From the NCBI RefSeq assembly GCF_014905175.1, contig NC_057790.1, forward strand, positions 10,230,001-10,294,000: DNA of 64,000 nt, in the 5' to 3' direction. The DNA is from Aphidius gifuensis (Eukaryota; Arthropoda; Insecta; Hymenoptera; Braconidae). A program made the position numbers and the translations under genes. The stretch's first letter is position 1, and each line of letters begins with the position of its first letter. The notes beneath the pieces are model-generated. The model worked only from the letters and a program-made list of their open reading frames with translations. It was not told where the DNA came from and ran no database searches. Shown here one piece after another: positions 22,720 to 34,235 of this stretch.

Positions 22720-25700
22720 ATGTTTTAAGGAAATAATGTTGCTTGGAAGGAAATTTCTTGGCAACCTGCTTTTCCCTGGACATTTGTATTTTTAAAAAAT
22801 AAATTTACATGTATTTTATTTATGAAATAAATAAAAAATGTCCAAGGAAAAGCAGTAGCTAAGGAAAAGATGAAGCTAAGGAATTAATGTGACTAAGGAA
22901 TTATTCCCTTGGAACATAATTTTTTGGCAACATTAATTTCTTAGCTACCTCTTTTCTTTAGCTACTGCTTTTTCTGGGACATTTGTATTTTTAAAAAATA
23001 AATTTACATGTATTTTATTTATGAAATAAATAAAAAATGTCCAAGGAAAAGCAGTAGCTAAGGAAAAGATGAAGCTAAGGAATTAATGTGACTAAGGAAT
23101 TATTCCCTTGGAACATAATTTTTTGGCAACATTAATTCCTTAGCTACCTCTTTTTTTTAGCTACTGCTTTTTCTGGGACATTTGTATTTTTAAAAAATAA
23201 ATTCACATGTATTTTATTTATGAAATAAATAAAAAATGTCCAAGGAAAAGCAGTAGCTAAGGAAAAGATGTAGCTAAGGAATTAATGTGACTAAGGATTT
23301 ATTTCCTCAAAACATAATTTTTTAGCAACATTAATTCCTTGGCTACCTCTTTTCTTTAGCTACTGCTTTTTCTGGGACATTCGTATTTTTAAAAAACAAA
23401 TTTACATGAATTTTATTTATGAAATAAAAAAAAATGTCCAAGGAAAAGCAGTAGCTAAGGAAAAGATGTAGCTAAGGAATTAATGTGACTAAGGAATTAT
23501 TCCCTTGGAACATAATTTTTTGGCAACATTAATTCCTTAGCTACTGCTTTTCCTTGGACATTTGTATTTTTAAAAAATAAATTCACATGTATTTTATTTA
23601 TGAAATAAATAAAAAATGTCCAAGGAAAAGCAGTAGCTAAGGAAAAGATGTAGCTAAGGAATTAATGTGACTAAGGAATTATTTCCTTGAAACATAATTT
23701 TTTGGCAACATTAATGCCTTAGCGACCTCTTTTCTTTAGCTACTGCTTTTTCTTGGACATTTGTATTTTTAAAAAAGAAATTTACAGGTATTTTATTTAT
23801 AAAATGAATAGAAAATGTCCAAGGAAAAGCAGTAGCTGAGGGAAAGATGTAGCTAAGGAATTAAGGCTGCCAAAGAATTATGTTTTAAAGAAATAATGTT
23901 GCTTGAAAGAAAATTTCTTGGCAACCTGCTTTTCCTTGGACATTTGTATTTTTAAAAAATAAATTTACATGTATTTTATTTATGAAATAAATAAAAATGT
24001 CCAAGGAAAAGCAGTAGCTAAGGAAAAGATGTAGCTAAGGAATTAATGTGACTAAGGAATTATTTCCTTGAAACATAATTTTTTGGCAACATTAATTCCT
24101 TAGCTACCTCTTTTCTTTAGCTACTGCTTTTTCTTGGACATTTGTATTTTTAAAAAATAAATTTACATGTATTTTATTTATAAAATAAATAAAAATGTCC
24201 AAGGAAAAGCAGTAGCTAAGGAAAAGATGTAGCTAAGGAATTAATGTGACTAGGGAATTATTTTCTTGAAACATAATTTTTTGGCAACATTAATTCCTTA
24301 GCTACCTCTTTTCTTTAGCTACTGCTTTTTCTGGTATTTTTAAAAAATAAATATACATGTATTTTATTTATGAAATAAATTAAAATGTCCAAGGAAAAGC
24401 AGTAGCTAAGGAATTAAGGCTGCCAAAGAATTATGTTTTAAAGAAATAATGTTGCTTGAAAGAAAATTTCTTGGCAACCTGCTTTTCCTTGGACATTTGT
24501 ATTTTTAAAAAATAAATTTACATGTATTTTATTTATGAAATAAATAAAAAATGTCCAAGGAAAAGCAGTAGCTAAGGAAAAGATGTAGCTAAGGAAAAGA
24601 TGTAGCTAAGGAAAAAATGTCCAAGGAAAAGCAGTAGCTAAGGAAAAGATGAAGCTAAGGAATTAATGTGACTAAGGAATTATTCCCTTGGAACATAATT
24701 TTTTGGCAACATTAATTCCTTAGCTACCTCTTTTCTTTAGCTACTGCTTTTTCTAGGACATTTGTATTTTTAAAAAATAAATTTACATGTATTTTATTTA
24801 TAAAATAAATAAAAAATGTCCAAGGAAAAGCAGTAGCTAAGGAAAAGATGTAGCTAAGGAAAAGATGTAGCTAAGGAATTAAGGCTGCCAAAGAATTATG
24901 TTTTAAAGAAATAATGTTGCTTGAAAGAAAATTTCTTGGCAACCTGCTTTTCCTTGGACATTTGTATTTTTAAAAAATAAATTTACATGTATTTTATTTA
25001 TGAAATAAATAAAAAATGTCCAAGGAAAAGCAGTAGCTAAGGAAAAGATGAAGCTATGGAATTAATGTGACTAAGGAATTATTTCCTTAAAACATAATTT
25101 TTTGGCAACATTAATTCCTTAGCTACCTTTTTTTTTTAGCTACTGCTTTTTCTGGGACATTTGTATTTTTAAAAAATAAATTCACATGTATTTTATTTAT
25201 GAAATAAATAAAAAATGTCCAAGGAAAAGCAGTAGCTAAGGAAAAGATGAAGCTAAGGAATTAATGTGACTAAGGAATTATTCCCTTGGAACATAATTTT
25301 TTGGCAACATTAATTTCTTAGCTACCTCTTTTCTTTAGCTACTGCTTTTTCTGGGACATTTGTATTTTTAAAAAATAAATTTACATGTATTTTATTTATG
25401 AAATAAATAAAAAATGTCCAAGGAAAAGCAGTAGCTAAGGAAAAGATGTAGCTAAGGAATTAATGTGACTAAGGAATTATTTCCTTAAAACATAATTTTT
25501 TGGCAACATTAATTCCTTAGCTACTGCTTTTCCTTGGACATTTGTATTTTTAAAAAATAAATTTACATGTATTTTATTTATGAAATAAATAAAAATGTCC
25601 AAGGAAAAGCAGTAGCTAAGGAAAAGATGTAGCTAAGGAATTAAGGCTGCCAAAGAATTATGTTTTAAAGAAATAATGTTGCTTGAAAGAAAATTTCTTG

Positions 25701-25945
25701 GCAACCTGCTTTTCCTTGGACATTTGTATTTTTAAAAAATAAATTTACATGTATTTTATTTATGAAATAAATAAAAATGTCCAAGGAAAAGCAGTAGCTA
25801 AGGAAAAGATGTAGCTAAGGAATTAATGTGACTAAGGAATTATTTCCTTAAAACATAATTTTTTGGCAACATTAATTCCTTAGCTACTGCTTTTCCTTGG
25901 ACATTTGTATTTTTAAAAAATAAATTTACATGTATTTATTTTCTA
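22720..25945. repeat. tandem array of ~190-bp self-palindromic units (left, ~17 copies)
   Basis: The unit marker TTTACATGTATTTTATTTAT recurs about every 185–200 bp, roughly 17 times. Within each unit, AATGTCCAAGGAAAAGCAG then TAGCTAAGGAA is followed by the inverse TTCCTTAGCTA then CTGCTTTTTCTGGGACATT, so each unit can fold on itself. Subtypes differ in the loop (TGTGACTAAGGAATTATT or GGCTGCCAAAGAATTATG) and recur as blocks, which suggests expansion of multi-unit segments by unequal exchange. Mirrored by a shorter array at 30,955–32,080. Confidence 0.95.
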
Positions 25946-26180
25946 TAGAATTATTGTCAAAATCAATTGAACCGATTACATTTAAAAAAAAAAAAATAAT
26001 TTGTCTGCATAATTTCAATCTGACATCAGATTCATCAATTTTTTATGATAAAATTTCAAATAAATCAGTCCAATTTTATTACATTATTTATTGCAATTTT
26101 TCTTTCTAGTTTTCCATCATCTTTTATTATTCATTGCTTTTTCGTAAATAAATTAAACATCGCAAATCTTTAATCCGATA

Positions 26181-26422
26181 ATACGAATGAGAACCTCTTG
26201 CTCTCAATCTCACTTACAGAATTCTGTTAGAGCTGCCTCTGGATCGACGTCGAATCGAGCGTTTTTCGACCTCGATCCGAGCTCGAATTCCGACGTCCGT
26301 CCGAGCTACTTTAGCGTAACGTTTCGACGTCTAACCGACAGACGTACTGACGTTGGATCGAGCTCCAAGCTTGAAATTCGACTTCGAATCGACGTCGAAC
26401 GGATGCTCAATCCTTACCTGGG
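26181..26422. mobile_element. G+C-richer element of TCGACGTCGAA iterations
   Basis: About 240 bp, strongly richer in G+C than its surroundings, composed of diverged TCGACGTCGAATCGAG, CGACGTCCGTCCGAG and GATCGAGCTC words. Present only in the left arm. Ends are not defined. A reading frame across it is a by-product. Confidence 0.55.
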
Positions 26423-26520
26423 ACTTGTATTAATAATTTAATTTGCTGAATAAAAAAAATAGTCACAAAATAGTTGATTTATTTTACTATATTTTTTCAA
26501 TAATTTTTTTTTTTTTTTTT
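26423..26520. repeat. direct repeat flanking the left array, copy 2
   Basis: Near-identical to 22,609–22,708. The right arm has only the distal copy (about 32,130–32,190, inverted), so this copy belongs to the left-specific insertion or duplication. Confidence 0.75.
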
Positions 26521-26748
26521 AATATCTGTAAATTGTTGTCAACTTTTTTTTATTTTTATTTCACTTTAAATTAAATGCAAAAAATACAGATTATTACGTT
26601 TCTCAAATTTTCTGGTTTCTTATCAACTAACAAGAGTATACTAAAACAAATGATGATTTATTTGGAAAAGAATTTATGTGGTGGAATAAATATAAAAATT
26701 TTTTTTATTACTATTTATCAAATAATAATTCGAACGAAAATTATTTCA

Positions 26749-29355
26749 TTATATAAATGAAGATACTATTACTCTTTTAGTTGTGAAATTTTTTTTTAGT
26801 TTTTTGTCATTTTTTTCATCTGATATTTTAGTAAATTGGCAATCGAATGTCATATAACTTGCTAGATTTTTTTTTTCTACAAATCTCCATTGTACGTCAT
26901 TTTCAATTATGTAGCATTGCAAATGTGCATTAAATTCACTAGTATTCAATACATTTACAACAAAATATACAATTTCATCAGCTTTGATAATAAAATGAAT
27001 TTGACCAAACAGTGGTAACTCATCCATCATATCAAGTACGACGATTTTACCCGATTTGTACTGAGTTCCATCATAGTTAGTCCAAGCTAATATTTCAATC
27101 TCTTTCTCATTATCAAGTGGACAGTAATCTTGAAAGCTCTCAAAGTTGTCCATGGAATTTATTGTTATAGTCTTTTTTCTTTTGTTTTTATAGTGAAATG
27201 AAAATTGATTAGTTAGGGCTTCATTGTTCAGTAATCTTTTCGCTAAAGTTAGTTGGTGTCTCATGGATAAAGTATAAGTAGGATTCTTTCGTGATCTGGC
27301 AACAACAGCATATCTTTTGAATTTGCTATGTACGGCTTCACCTCGAATGGCTGTAACATAACGAAGTGGGCCATGTGCTTTCATCGCAAGAGGATAGTGC
27401 AGTAAAAAGTGATCTTTCGGAATCAAATCAGCTAATTTTAGTTTTTTGAAAAGTTGATGGTGCTGTTTGATAAGAGCTGTTAGTTTATCAAATGAGTCTT
27501 TATTGTAACTTGGTGCCATTACGAGAAAATAAATTTTCCGAATCAAAATGTAAAGTTTCCAGATTTTACTGTTCACCGGAACATATGGACCCACTAAAAT
27601 TCCTAAATATTCAATCAGAAATGATGACTCCGATGCACTTAATTTGATTTTACCTTTCTCCAAAATTTTCGCATCAACTTTTGGGGGTTTATTAATACCA
27701 CTGGCTTGATCAATGACTAAAAGATCAATATTTCTATTCAATATTTCAAGATCGAAATATTTCAATTCCATCAATGCTTTTATAATAATTGCAAGTGAAC
27801 GTTTAAAAGTGCCTTCATTCAAATCATGAGTTGGGTCAATACTACAAAGTTCAATAAAGTCAAAAACAGGATCAAATATACACTCTTCTTTGACACCATG
27901 ACTCGATTTTAATTTTGAATTATTTTTTAGACAATTAACATCTAAATTATAATTGATTCTATTCCGAAGAAGAGATTTTTTTTCGCTAACTAAAATTTTT
28001 GCGTCAGCTGAATTTACTGTGCATATTCTACAAAAATATTGTGCCCGAAAACTTGTCGAAAAACCTAATAATTGATTTAAACCCAAATTATCTCCTAAAA
28101 TTTTGCATACATGAAAAAATACCCTATAAATTTTACCATCAACATTAATTTCAATTCCTTCTTCTTTCAATTCAATCAACTGTTTTTTCAATTCCCTGAA
28201 TATGATTTTATTTTTTAAACGTTTGTAATCTTGTTCTTTATGGATTTGGGCTAGAAACCAATTCGTTAGCTTACTAGCAAATTCTGGAGGAAGACAGCTA
28301 ATCGTAAAGTACACACCCCCCATTTTTTTCAATACTCGATGACTTCCTAGAGGATTATTAATTTCATAATCGTCGAAGTAAATGCTCAACGGTATAATTA
28401 ATTTGTCCGGCCACTGAAATTTTATATCTCGCCAAATTTTTCCTTGTAGCATTGAGTGCATTGGATACCTGTCATAGTTTGTATTCAAAGTTTCGAAAAT
28501 ACATGGGAAAACGTTTGGAAGTTCTAAAAATTTTTTCAGTGTAGATTTCATTGGGACTACGTGCATTTGTATTTTGATCGTTAACCATTCTAATTTTTTA
28601 CCGACAATTCTACGAATTACTTTTTTCGTACCAAGTGTTACCGGAATTGGCTTAATAAATACATCTTTTTCTTCTAAATAGTTAATCGTTTTACATTCTG
28701 TATTGAATGTATTAAATGAATGACTCAACATGTTTAGAACTATTTTAAATTCTTCATTGTTTAACAAATCAGTTGAACAAAATTTTTTTATTACGTTAAC
28801 AGTATTTTTGCCATGTTCAGAATTCATAGTTATTATACTTTGTACAGCTGTTCGTGATAGAGAGGGATCCGCTAGTAAATTGACGACATGCAAAGCTTCG
28901 TTGGCTTGTAATTTATGTGACAATTCGACTAATTTAACGTTGTAAGGCTCGTCTTTCTTCCGAGCTACGTTGTTTTGTAGTTCTATTGATTCTTCAATAA
29001 TATCGAGTGTATTATTTTCAAAGTGATTTGGTTGATCAGACGACGACTGCGAAGGTAAATTGCACACTTTTTTTAAAGGTTGAATAATATCAAGATCTGT
29101 ATCTTGTTCGTCTTGTTTTCTTTTGATTTCATCATTCCTTAATCTAGATTTATTGGTAATAGAATGGAACTTTTCAACATGATCGAAATATTTATATACA
29201 GTTGCAAGTTTTTTATTACAGTTGTCGTAAGAACAAGAACAATTTTGAGTCAACGTCTTATGATATGACTTTATATGACTAGCTATAAGCTTTCTACTAT
29301 TTTCAGGGACCTCAGTACAAAACGGGCATTTATACATTTTGATATTTCTAAACAA
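26749..29355 (-). CDS. 868-residue zinc-finger transposon protein (transposase-like)
   Basis: This is the only long uninterrupted gene in the window. The N-terminus holds two C2H2-type fingers: YKCPFCTE…HIKSYH (about residues 8–32) and CSYDNC…HVEKFH (about 41–65). An acidic linker and a Cys pair FCRIC (about 438–442) follow. The C-terminal half has HDLNEGT, GPYVPVNSKIWKLYILIRKI, HFLLHYPLAMKAHGPL and an RGEAVHSKFKR…ARSRKNPTYTL segment. This layout fits a widespread multicopy family of transposon-encoded proteins in arthropods and other animals, perhaps related to TNP2/KDZ-type transposases; the superfamily is from memory and uncertain. I cannot assign a catalytic triad. The gene fills most of the single-copy centre of the palindrome, and its last codons and stop lie in the innermost few tens of bases of the left arm. 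An intact frame amid decayed neighbours suggests recent insertion or selection. Confidence 0.7.
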   Translation of the reverse strand: MFRNIKMYKCPFCTEVPENSRKLIASHIKSYHKTLTQNCSCSYDNCNKKLATVYKYFDHVEKFHSITNKSRLRNDEIKRKQDEQDTDLDIIQPLKKVCNLPSQSSSDQPNHFENNTLDIIEESIELQNNVARKKDEPYNVKLVELSHKLQANEALHVVNLLADPSLSRTAVQSIITMNSEHGKNTVNVIKKFCSTDLLNNEEFKIVLNMLSHSFNTFNTECKTINYLEEKDVFIKPIPVTLGTKKVIRRIVGKKLEWLTIKIQMHVVPMKSTLKKFLELPNVFPCIFETLNTNYDRYPMHSMLQGKIWRDIKFQWPDKLIIPLSIYFDDYEINNPLGSHRVLKKMGGVYFTISCLPPEFASKLTNWFLAQIHKEQDYKRLKNKIIFRELKKQLIELKEEGIEINVDGKIYRVFFHVCKILGDNLGLNQLLGFSTSFRAQYFCRICTVNSADAKILVSEKKSLLRNRINYNLDVNCLKNNSKLKSSHGVKEECIFDPVFDFIELCSIDPTHDLNEGTFKRSLAIIIKALMELKYFDLEILNRNIDLLVIDQASGINKPPKVDAKILEKGKIKLSASESSFLIEYLGILVGPYVPVNSKIWKLYILIRKIYFLVMAPSYNKDSFDKLTALIKQHHQLFKKLKLADLIPKDHFLLHYPLAMKAHGPLRYVTAIRGEAVHSKFKRYAVVARSRKNPTYTLSMRHQLTLAKRLLNNEALTNQFSFHYKNKRKKTITINSMDNFESFQDYCPLDNEKEIEILAWTNYDGTQYKSGKIVVLDMMDELPLFGQIHFIIKADEIVYFVVNVLNTSEFNAHLQCYIIENDVQWRFVEKKNLASYMTFDCQFTKISDEKNDKKLKKNFTTKRVIVSSFI

Positions 29356-30406
29356 CTTCGATTGCCAAGTTAAATAGTAAATTTCGTATCAAAACATACA
29401 TACATTATAATTACTCTAAATATTGTAAAATAAATTTATATACAGATAAAATAACTCGTGAAAAATGGAAAATGAATAGTAGAATGTTAGTTTGGTGCTG
29501 AATTTATGATCATCTATTTTGTTGTCTTCAGGTGTTCTGGAGACAATTCTAACATCCACGTGTAGAAAGACCCAGTTGATCTAAAAAAAATTAAAAAATA
29601 AAAACGATGTGACATACTGTTTTTTGATAATTTACTATGTGATACTTGGGTCAACTACTTAATAGTACAATGAGAGAAATCCTTTTCTTTTTTTTACTTA
29701 TTTTGTTGACAATTAAAAAAATAAGGAGTACTCAAACAACCGTATAACTATCATCACATTGAGATTGAAATACATTAAAAAAAAAAAATATTATATCTAA
29801 CTAACCTGGCAGAAATGTTATTTAGTTTATATTCGATTAATCATTAAAAATATTTTTAAATTAAAATTCCCATTTTCTCATAAACAATAGGAAGGATGAA
29901 AAGAAAGTATGGTTTTTTTTTTTTTTTCCATAAATATATAAAATTTTGAATGAATAAATTTAGAAAAATCAACTAGTCAATTGCAAAAAAAATGAATTAC
30001 TATAATTTTTTTTTTCTCTAGATAAATGTAAAGTTATTTTTGACGTAAAATAAATTAAATGAAGTGGGAGCAGTAGTTTTATAGAACTGGGATATTCTTT
30101 TTTTTTTTAGGTTATGTGGCTGCCGTTCAGTAGTAAATATTCTGTCAGTGCAATTAGTCAGAAATGAATATAAATAGAATTACTCAAGAATCATTGGACA
30201 TATTTCCAGCAACTATTAATAGAACAATAAATATTTACTTACACAGGATTGTTTAAGCTGTATAATTAGTGTTGACAAAAACAGTGGTCACTGGGTGTAA
30301 ATATGTATTCGTTAATGTTCGTTCGTTATGATTTCTGACACTTTTGACAAATTTTAAACAAAAAAAATCTGAATAGGTTATATATATTAAATTTACAGAA
30401 CACTAT
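29356..30406. other. single-copy spacer 5' of the transposase-like gene
   Basis: AT-rich, with no recognised feature. It lies between two frames that run outward in opposite directions, so promoters of both could lie here (inference). Confidence 0.4.
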
Positions 30407-30688
30407 ATGATTGTATATATTAAAGTTTTTTTTAATTGTAAAAAAAAAATTAATTTGGCTCGAACCATGAATAGTTTTTTGTATAAATGTGCTTTTACAT
30501 GTAGAGGCAAACTTACACAATCACATACAGACAGAGTACGCTCAATTCACACTAACAGAGAAAAATTAAGACAATTTGAGTATCTGTGGGCCCACACACA
30601 CAAACATTCTGTTACTGAGATCAGTTTTTTCGCACAAGCCCCAAATAGTTCTGAAGATCCTTATCAGCCAGCTAAAATGAAAAAGTAA
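30407..30688 (+). CDS. small unrecognised ORF ending at the palindrome junction
   Basis: 93 codons, or 74 from the internal Met at about 30,467 (MNSFLYKCAFTCRGKL). It is basic, His-rich in the middle (THKHS) and ends PYQPAKMKK just as the right-arm homology begins. The same 3' sequence, GTAATAGTATCTTCATTTAT, lies at the end of the 868-residue gene on the other side, so the two frames end in matched sequence in opposite directions. It could be the terminal exon of a second gene or a non-coding frame. Confidence 0.3.
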   Translation: MIVYIKVFFNCKKKINLARTMNSFLYKCAFTCRGKLTQSHTDRVRSIHTNREKLRQFEYLWAHTHKHSVTEISFFAQAPNSSEDPYQPAKMKK

Positions 30689-30954
30689 TAGTATCTTCAT
30701 TTATATAATAAGAAAAAATTTCGTTTGAATTATTATTTGATAAATAGTAATAAAAAAAAATTTTATATTTATTCCATCACATAAATTCTTTTCTAAGTAA
30801 ATCATCACTTGTTTTAGTATACTCTTGTTAATTGATTAGAAACCAGAAAATTTGAGAAACGTAGAAATTTTTATTTTTGGCATTTAATTTAAAGTGAAAT
30901 AATAATAATAAAAAGTTGACAACAATTTACAGACATTAAAAAAATGAAATGATG

Positions 30955-32080
30955 TGGCTAAGGAATTAATGTTGCCAGAGAAATTATGTTTTTTGCAACA
31001 TTAATTCCTTAGCTACTGCTTTTCCTTGGACATTTTTTATTGATTTCATAAATAAAATACATGTAAATTTATTTTTTAAAAATACAAATGTCCAAGGAAA
31101 AGCAGTAGCTAAAAGGTAATAGGTTGCCAAAATTATGTTTTAGGAAATATTTCTTAGTCACATTAATTCCTTAGCTACATCTTTTCATCTTAGCACTGTC
31201 CTTGGACATTTTTTATTTATTTCATAAATAAAATACATGTAAATTTATTTTTTAAAAATACAAATGTCCAAGGAAAAGCAGTAGCTAAGGAATTAATGTT
31301 GCCAAAAAATTATGTTTTAAGGAAATAATTCCTTAGTCACATTAATTCCTTAGCTACATCTTTTCCTTAGCTACTGCTTTTCCTTGGACATTTTTATTTA
31401 TTTCATAAATAAAATACATGTAAATTTATTTTTTAAAAATACAAATGTCCCAGAAAAAGCAGTAGCTAAAAAAAAGAGGTAGCTAAGGAATTAATGTTGC
31501 CAAAAAATTATGTTTTAAGGAAATAATTCCTTAGTCACATTAATTCCTTAGCTTCATCTTTTCCTTAGCTACTGCTTTTCCTTGGACATTTTTTATTTAT
31601 TTCATAAATAAAATACATGTAAATTTATTTTTTAAAAATACAAATGTCCCAGAAAAAGCAGTAGCTAAAATAGGGTAATGTTGCCAAAAAATTATGTTCC
31701 AAGAGAATAATTCCTTAGTCACATTAATTCCTTAGCTTCATCTTTTTCCTAGCTACTGCTTTTCCTTGGACTTTTTCATTTATTTCATGGATAAAATACA
31801 TGTAAATTCATTTTTTAAAAATACAAATGTCCCAGAAAAAGCAGTAGCTAAAGAAAATAGGTAGCTAAGGAATTAATGTTGCAAAAAATTATGTTCGAAG
31901 GGAATAATTCCTTAGTCACATTCATTCCTTAGCTTCATCTTTTCCTTAGCTACTGCTTTTCATGGACATTTTTATTTATTTCATAAATAAAATACATGTA
32001 AATTTATTTTTAAAAATACAAATGTCCAGGGAAAAACCAGACCTTAAAATTTCCTTCAAGCAACATTATTTCCTTAAAAC
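30955..32080. repeat. tandem array of ~190-bp self-palindromic units (right, ~6 copies)
   Basis: Same unit as the left array in the opposite orientation, with the marker ATAAAATACATGTAAATT about six times. Units are more degenerate (several lose GCTAAGG or CCTTAGC segments) and the array is about one third of the left length. Confidence 0.92.
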
Positions 32081-34235
32081 ATAAATAAATCTCTTAAAAA
32101 AACAAAAAAATTGAGTAGAAAAATATAATAAAATAAATCAACTATTTTGTGACTATTTTCATTTATTTATAAATAAAATAAATTATTAAAAATACAAATG
32201 TAGAAAAGCAAAAAGAAATTATTTCAAAATTAACTAATGCTACTTGTTTCAGCATTTATTAATATATAACTATTTTTTTTTTTTTCAATTTTTTATAAAC
32301 AATGATTTAATTTAAACAATATGAGAATTAAATTTGGAAAATACAAAAAATATTAAATGTATATATTCTATATATATATATTTATTTAAATAATGAAAGC
32401 AGTGGTTGTACTTTAATTTTATATATTATAACAAAATTAAAACAATCAATCAATAGTTTTAAAGTTAAAAAAAACAAAAGATTAATGATAGAAAATAATT
32501 AAATTTTATTTAATTGATTAAATACATTTTAGCCATTATTATTATTCTTATTAATTTGTATTAAATATGTAGAAAAAAAATGTAGCTTCTAGCTTATCTA
32601 GATGATTGAATATGGTAGTGTGGTTGTAGTTTAAACAAACTTGTATTCTACAAAATTAATATTAAAAAAAAAAAGCTGAGAAATAAATAAAAACATATTC
32701 TACAATAAACATAATACAACAATAAAAAAATTTATAAAAAATTATTATAATAGATTTAAATTTTTTTGAAAATAAAAATATTAACTCAAAAAATAAAATG
32801 CAGTATATATACGAATATACGCATGCTCTGTCACATACAAAAGTTTTGTGTGTGTCTGTATGTTGATATTACAAGGTAAAGAAAGACAGAGTGAAAAACA
32901 CAAAGATGGCGTATATGTGTGCGCGCCAGCACAACTTCAGCTGAGTTTACATAGAAGCGTTAACCGGCTTTAACATGTTGATATTCATCAAAATTTGTCA
33001 GACCACGACAAGCTTGTGCATACCGTGTATAGTTTATTTTTTAATATCGCCCTTAAAAGCCATATTGTTTTTAAAACGAATTAAATTTTCTTTGTAAATA
33101 TTAAATATAAAATGAACAATTCTATTTTTATATAATAAACAATATATTTTATTTATTTATGAACCTTGACAAAATAAAAAAAAAATTAAAAAAACGGATG
33201 GAAAAAAAGTGACTATGTGGAGAACTGTGGTGACTATGCGGGGAAGTGACTAATACAAAATAGTTAAAAAGTTCAATAATTATTTGATAAAAAAAAAAAA
33301 AATCCTGTCTAATTTACAAAAAAAAAAATTAAATAATTGATATTTTGTTTGTTTAGAAATCTTTTTTACGTGTCAATAATTTTTCAGTAAAAAAAAAAGA
33401 ACAAAAAAAAAAAAGAATAACATCTTGTTATTTTTTTACATAACATAATGGTAAGTCAATTATAATTATAATTGTTATAAATATAATATAATCGTGGTTT
33501 AAGAATTATTTTTTACTTTTTTCTTCCAATTAAAATAAATACATTTTTTTATAAACTAAATATATATAAACCTATATTTGATCACTGAAAAATGACGTCA
33601 GCATTCTCTTTGTTTGAAAGAAAAAAAAAAATATATACCATGTCTCACTTTACTTTACATAAAAACGTAAAATTATTGTTGATTATGTTGTAATCGAATT
33701 TATTTATTATATATAAATTGTACGAAAAAAAAAATAACTTATTTTTTTAGTTTTACAAATTTTTTTTATTGTAAAAAATATATATATATATATTTTTTTT
33801 TTTTGTTTCAAAGAACAACAACTTGATTTATTAATATTTAAACTTTTGATAGCGAAAAAAAAAATAATGATTAAGATATTTTGATTACTGACTTCATTTT
33901 GGTATTAAACCAACATAATCTTCATCACAATGGCGACAAAAACTTAATATTATATTTGCATTATTATATTCTTCTTTGTACACACAACTAAGCAATATTG
34001 TTGTTTTATAAATATACCAGATGTTACAAGTCCAACATAAAATTTGAGATCAACTCGTAGTTTACTTTGATTTAATATTTTATCATTAAATTTTAATAAT
34101 AATACACGTTGCCAATTTTCAATAAAATATTCTGAATATTAAAAATATGTTTGATGCATGAAACTAGATACTTTTATTGCAGCATTATTAATAGTCCTAT
34201 TTAATTTTGCATTAACCAATGCCATTTTTTTCTAG
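32081..34235. other. right-arm spacer with degenerate ORF mirror and TAGTCAC triplet
   Basis: Mirror of 20,561–22,700. The small ORF seen at 20,570 is present on the minus strand at about 33,885–34,225 with an additional stop. GTGACTA occurs three times at 33,206–33,252. Confidence 0.5.

Larger units (their letters stand above)
11312..26780. repeat. left arm of a 32-kb palindrome
   Basis: Read as its reverse complement this interval matches 30,680–43,494 almost base for base, including mobile elements, gene remnants and homopolymer runs. Differences are scattered substitutions and small indels (for example around 13,005, 12,490 and 19,640). The left copy is longer because its palindromic-unit array is larger (22,720–25,945 against 30,955–32,080) and because it carries an extra stretch at 25,950–26,520. 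Homology fades near 11,312/43,494 outward and near 26,780/30,680 inward. Confidence 0.95.

Noticed and set aside
22720..25945. CRISPR array
   Set aside because: Regular repeats, but the units are ~190 bp, self-palindromic and have no unique spacers; the DNA is eukaryotic.
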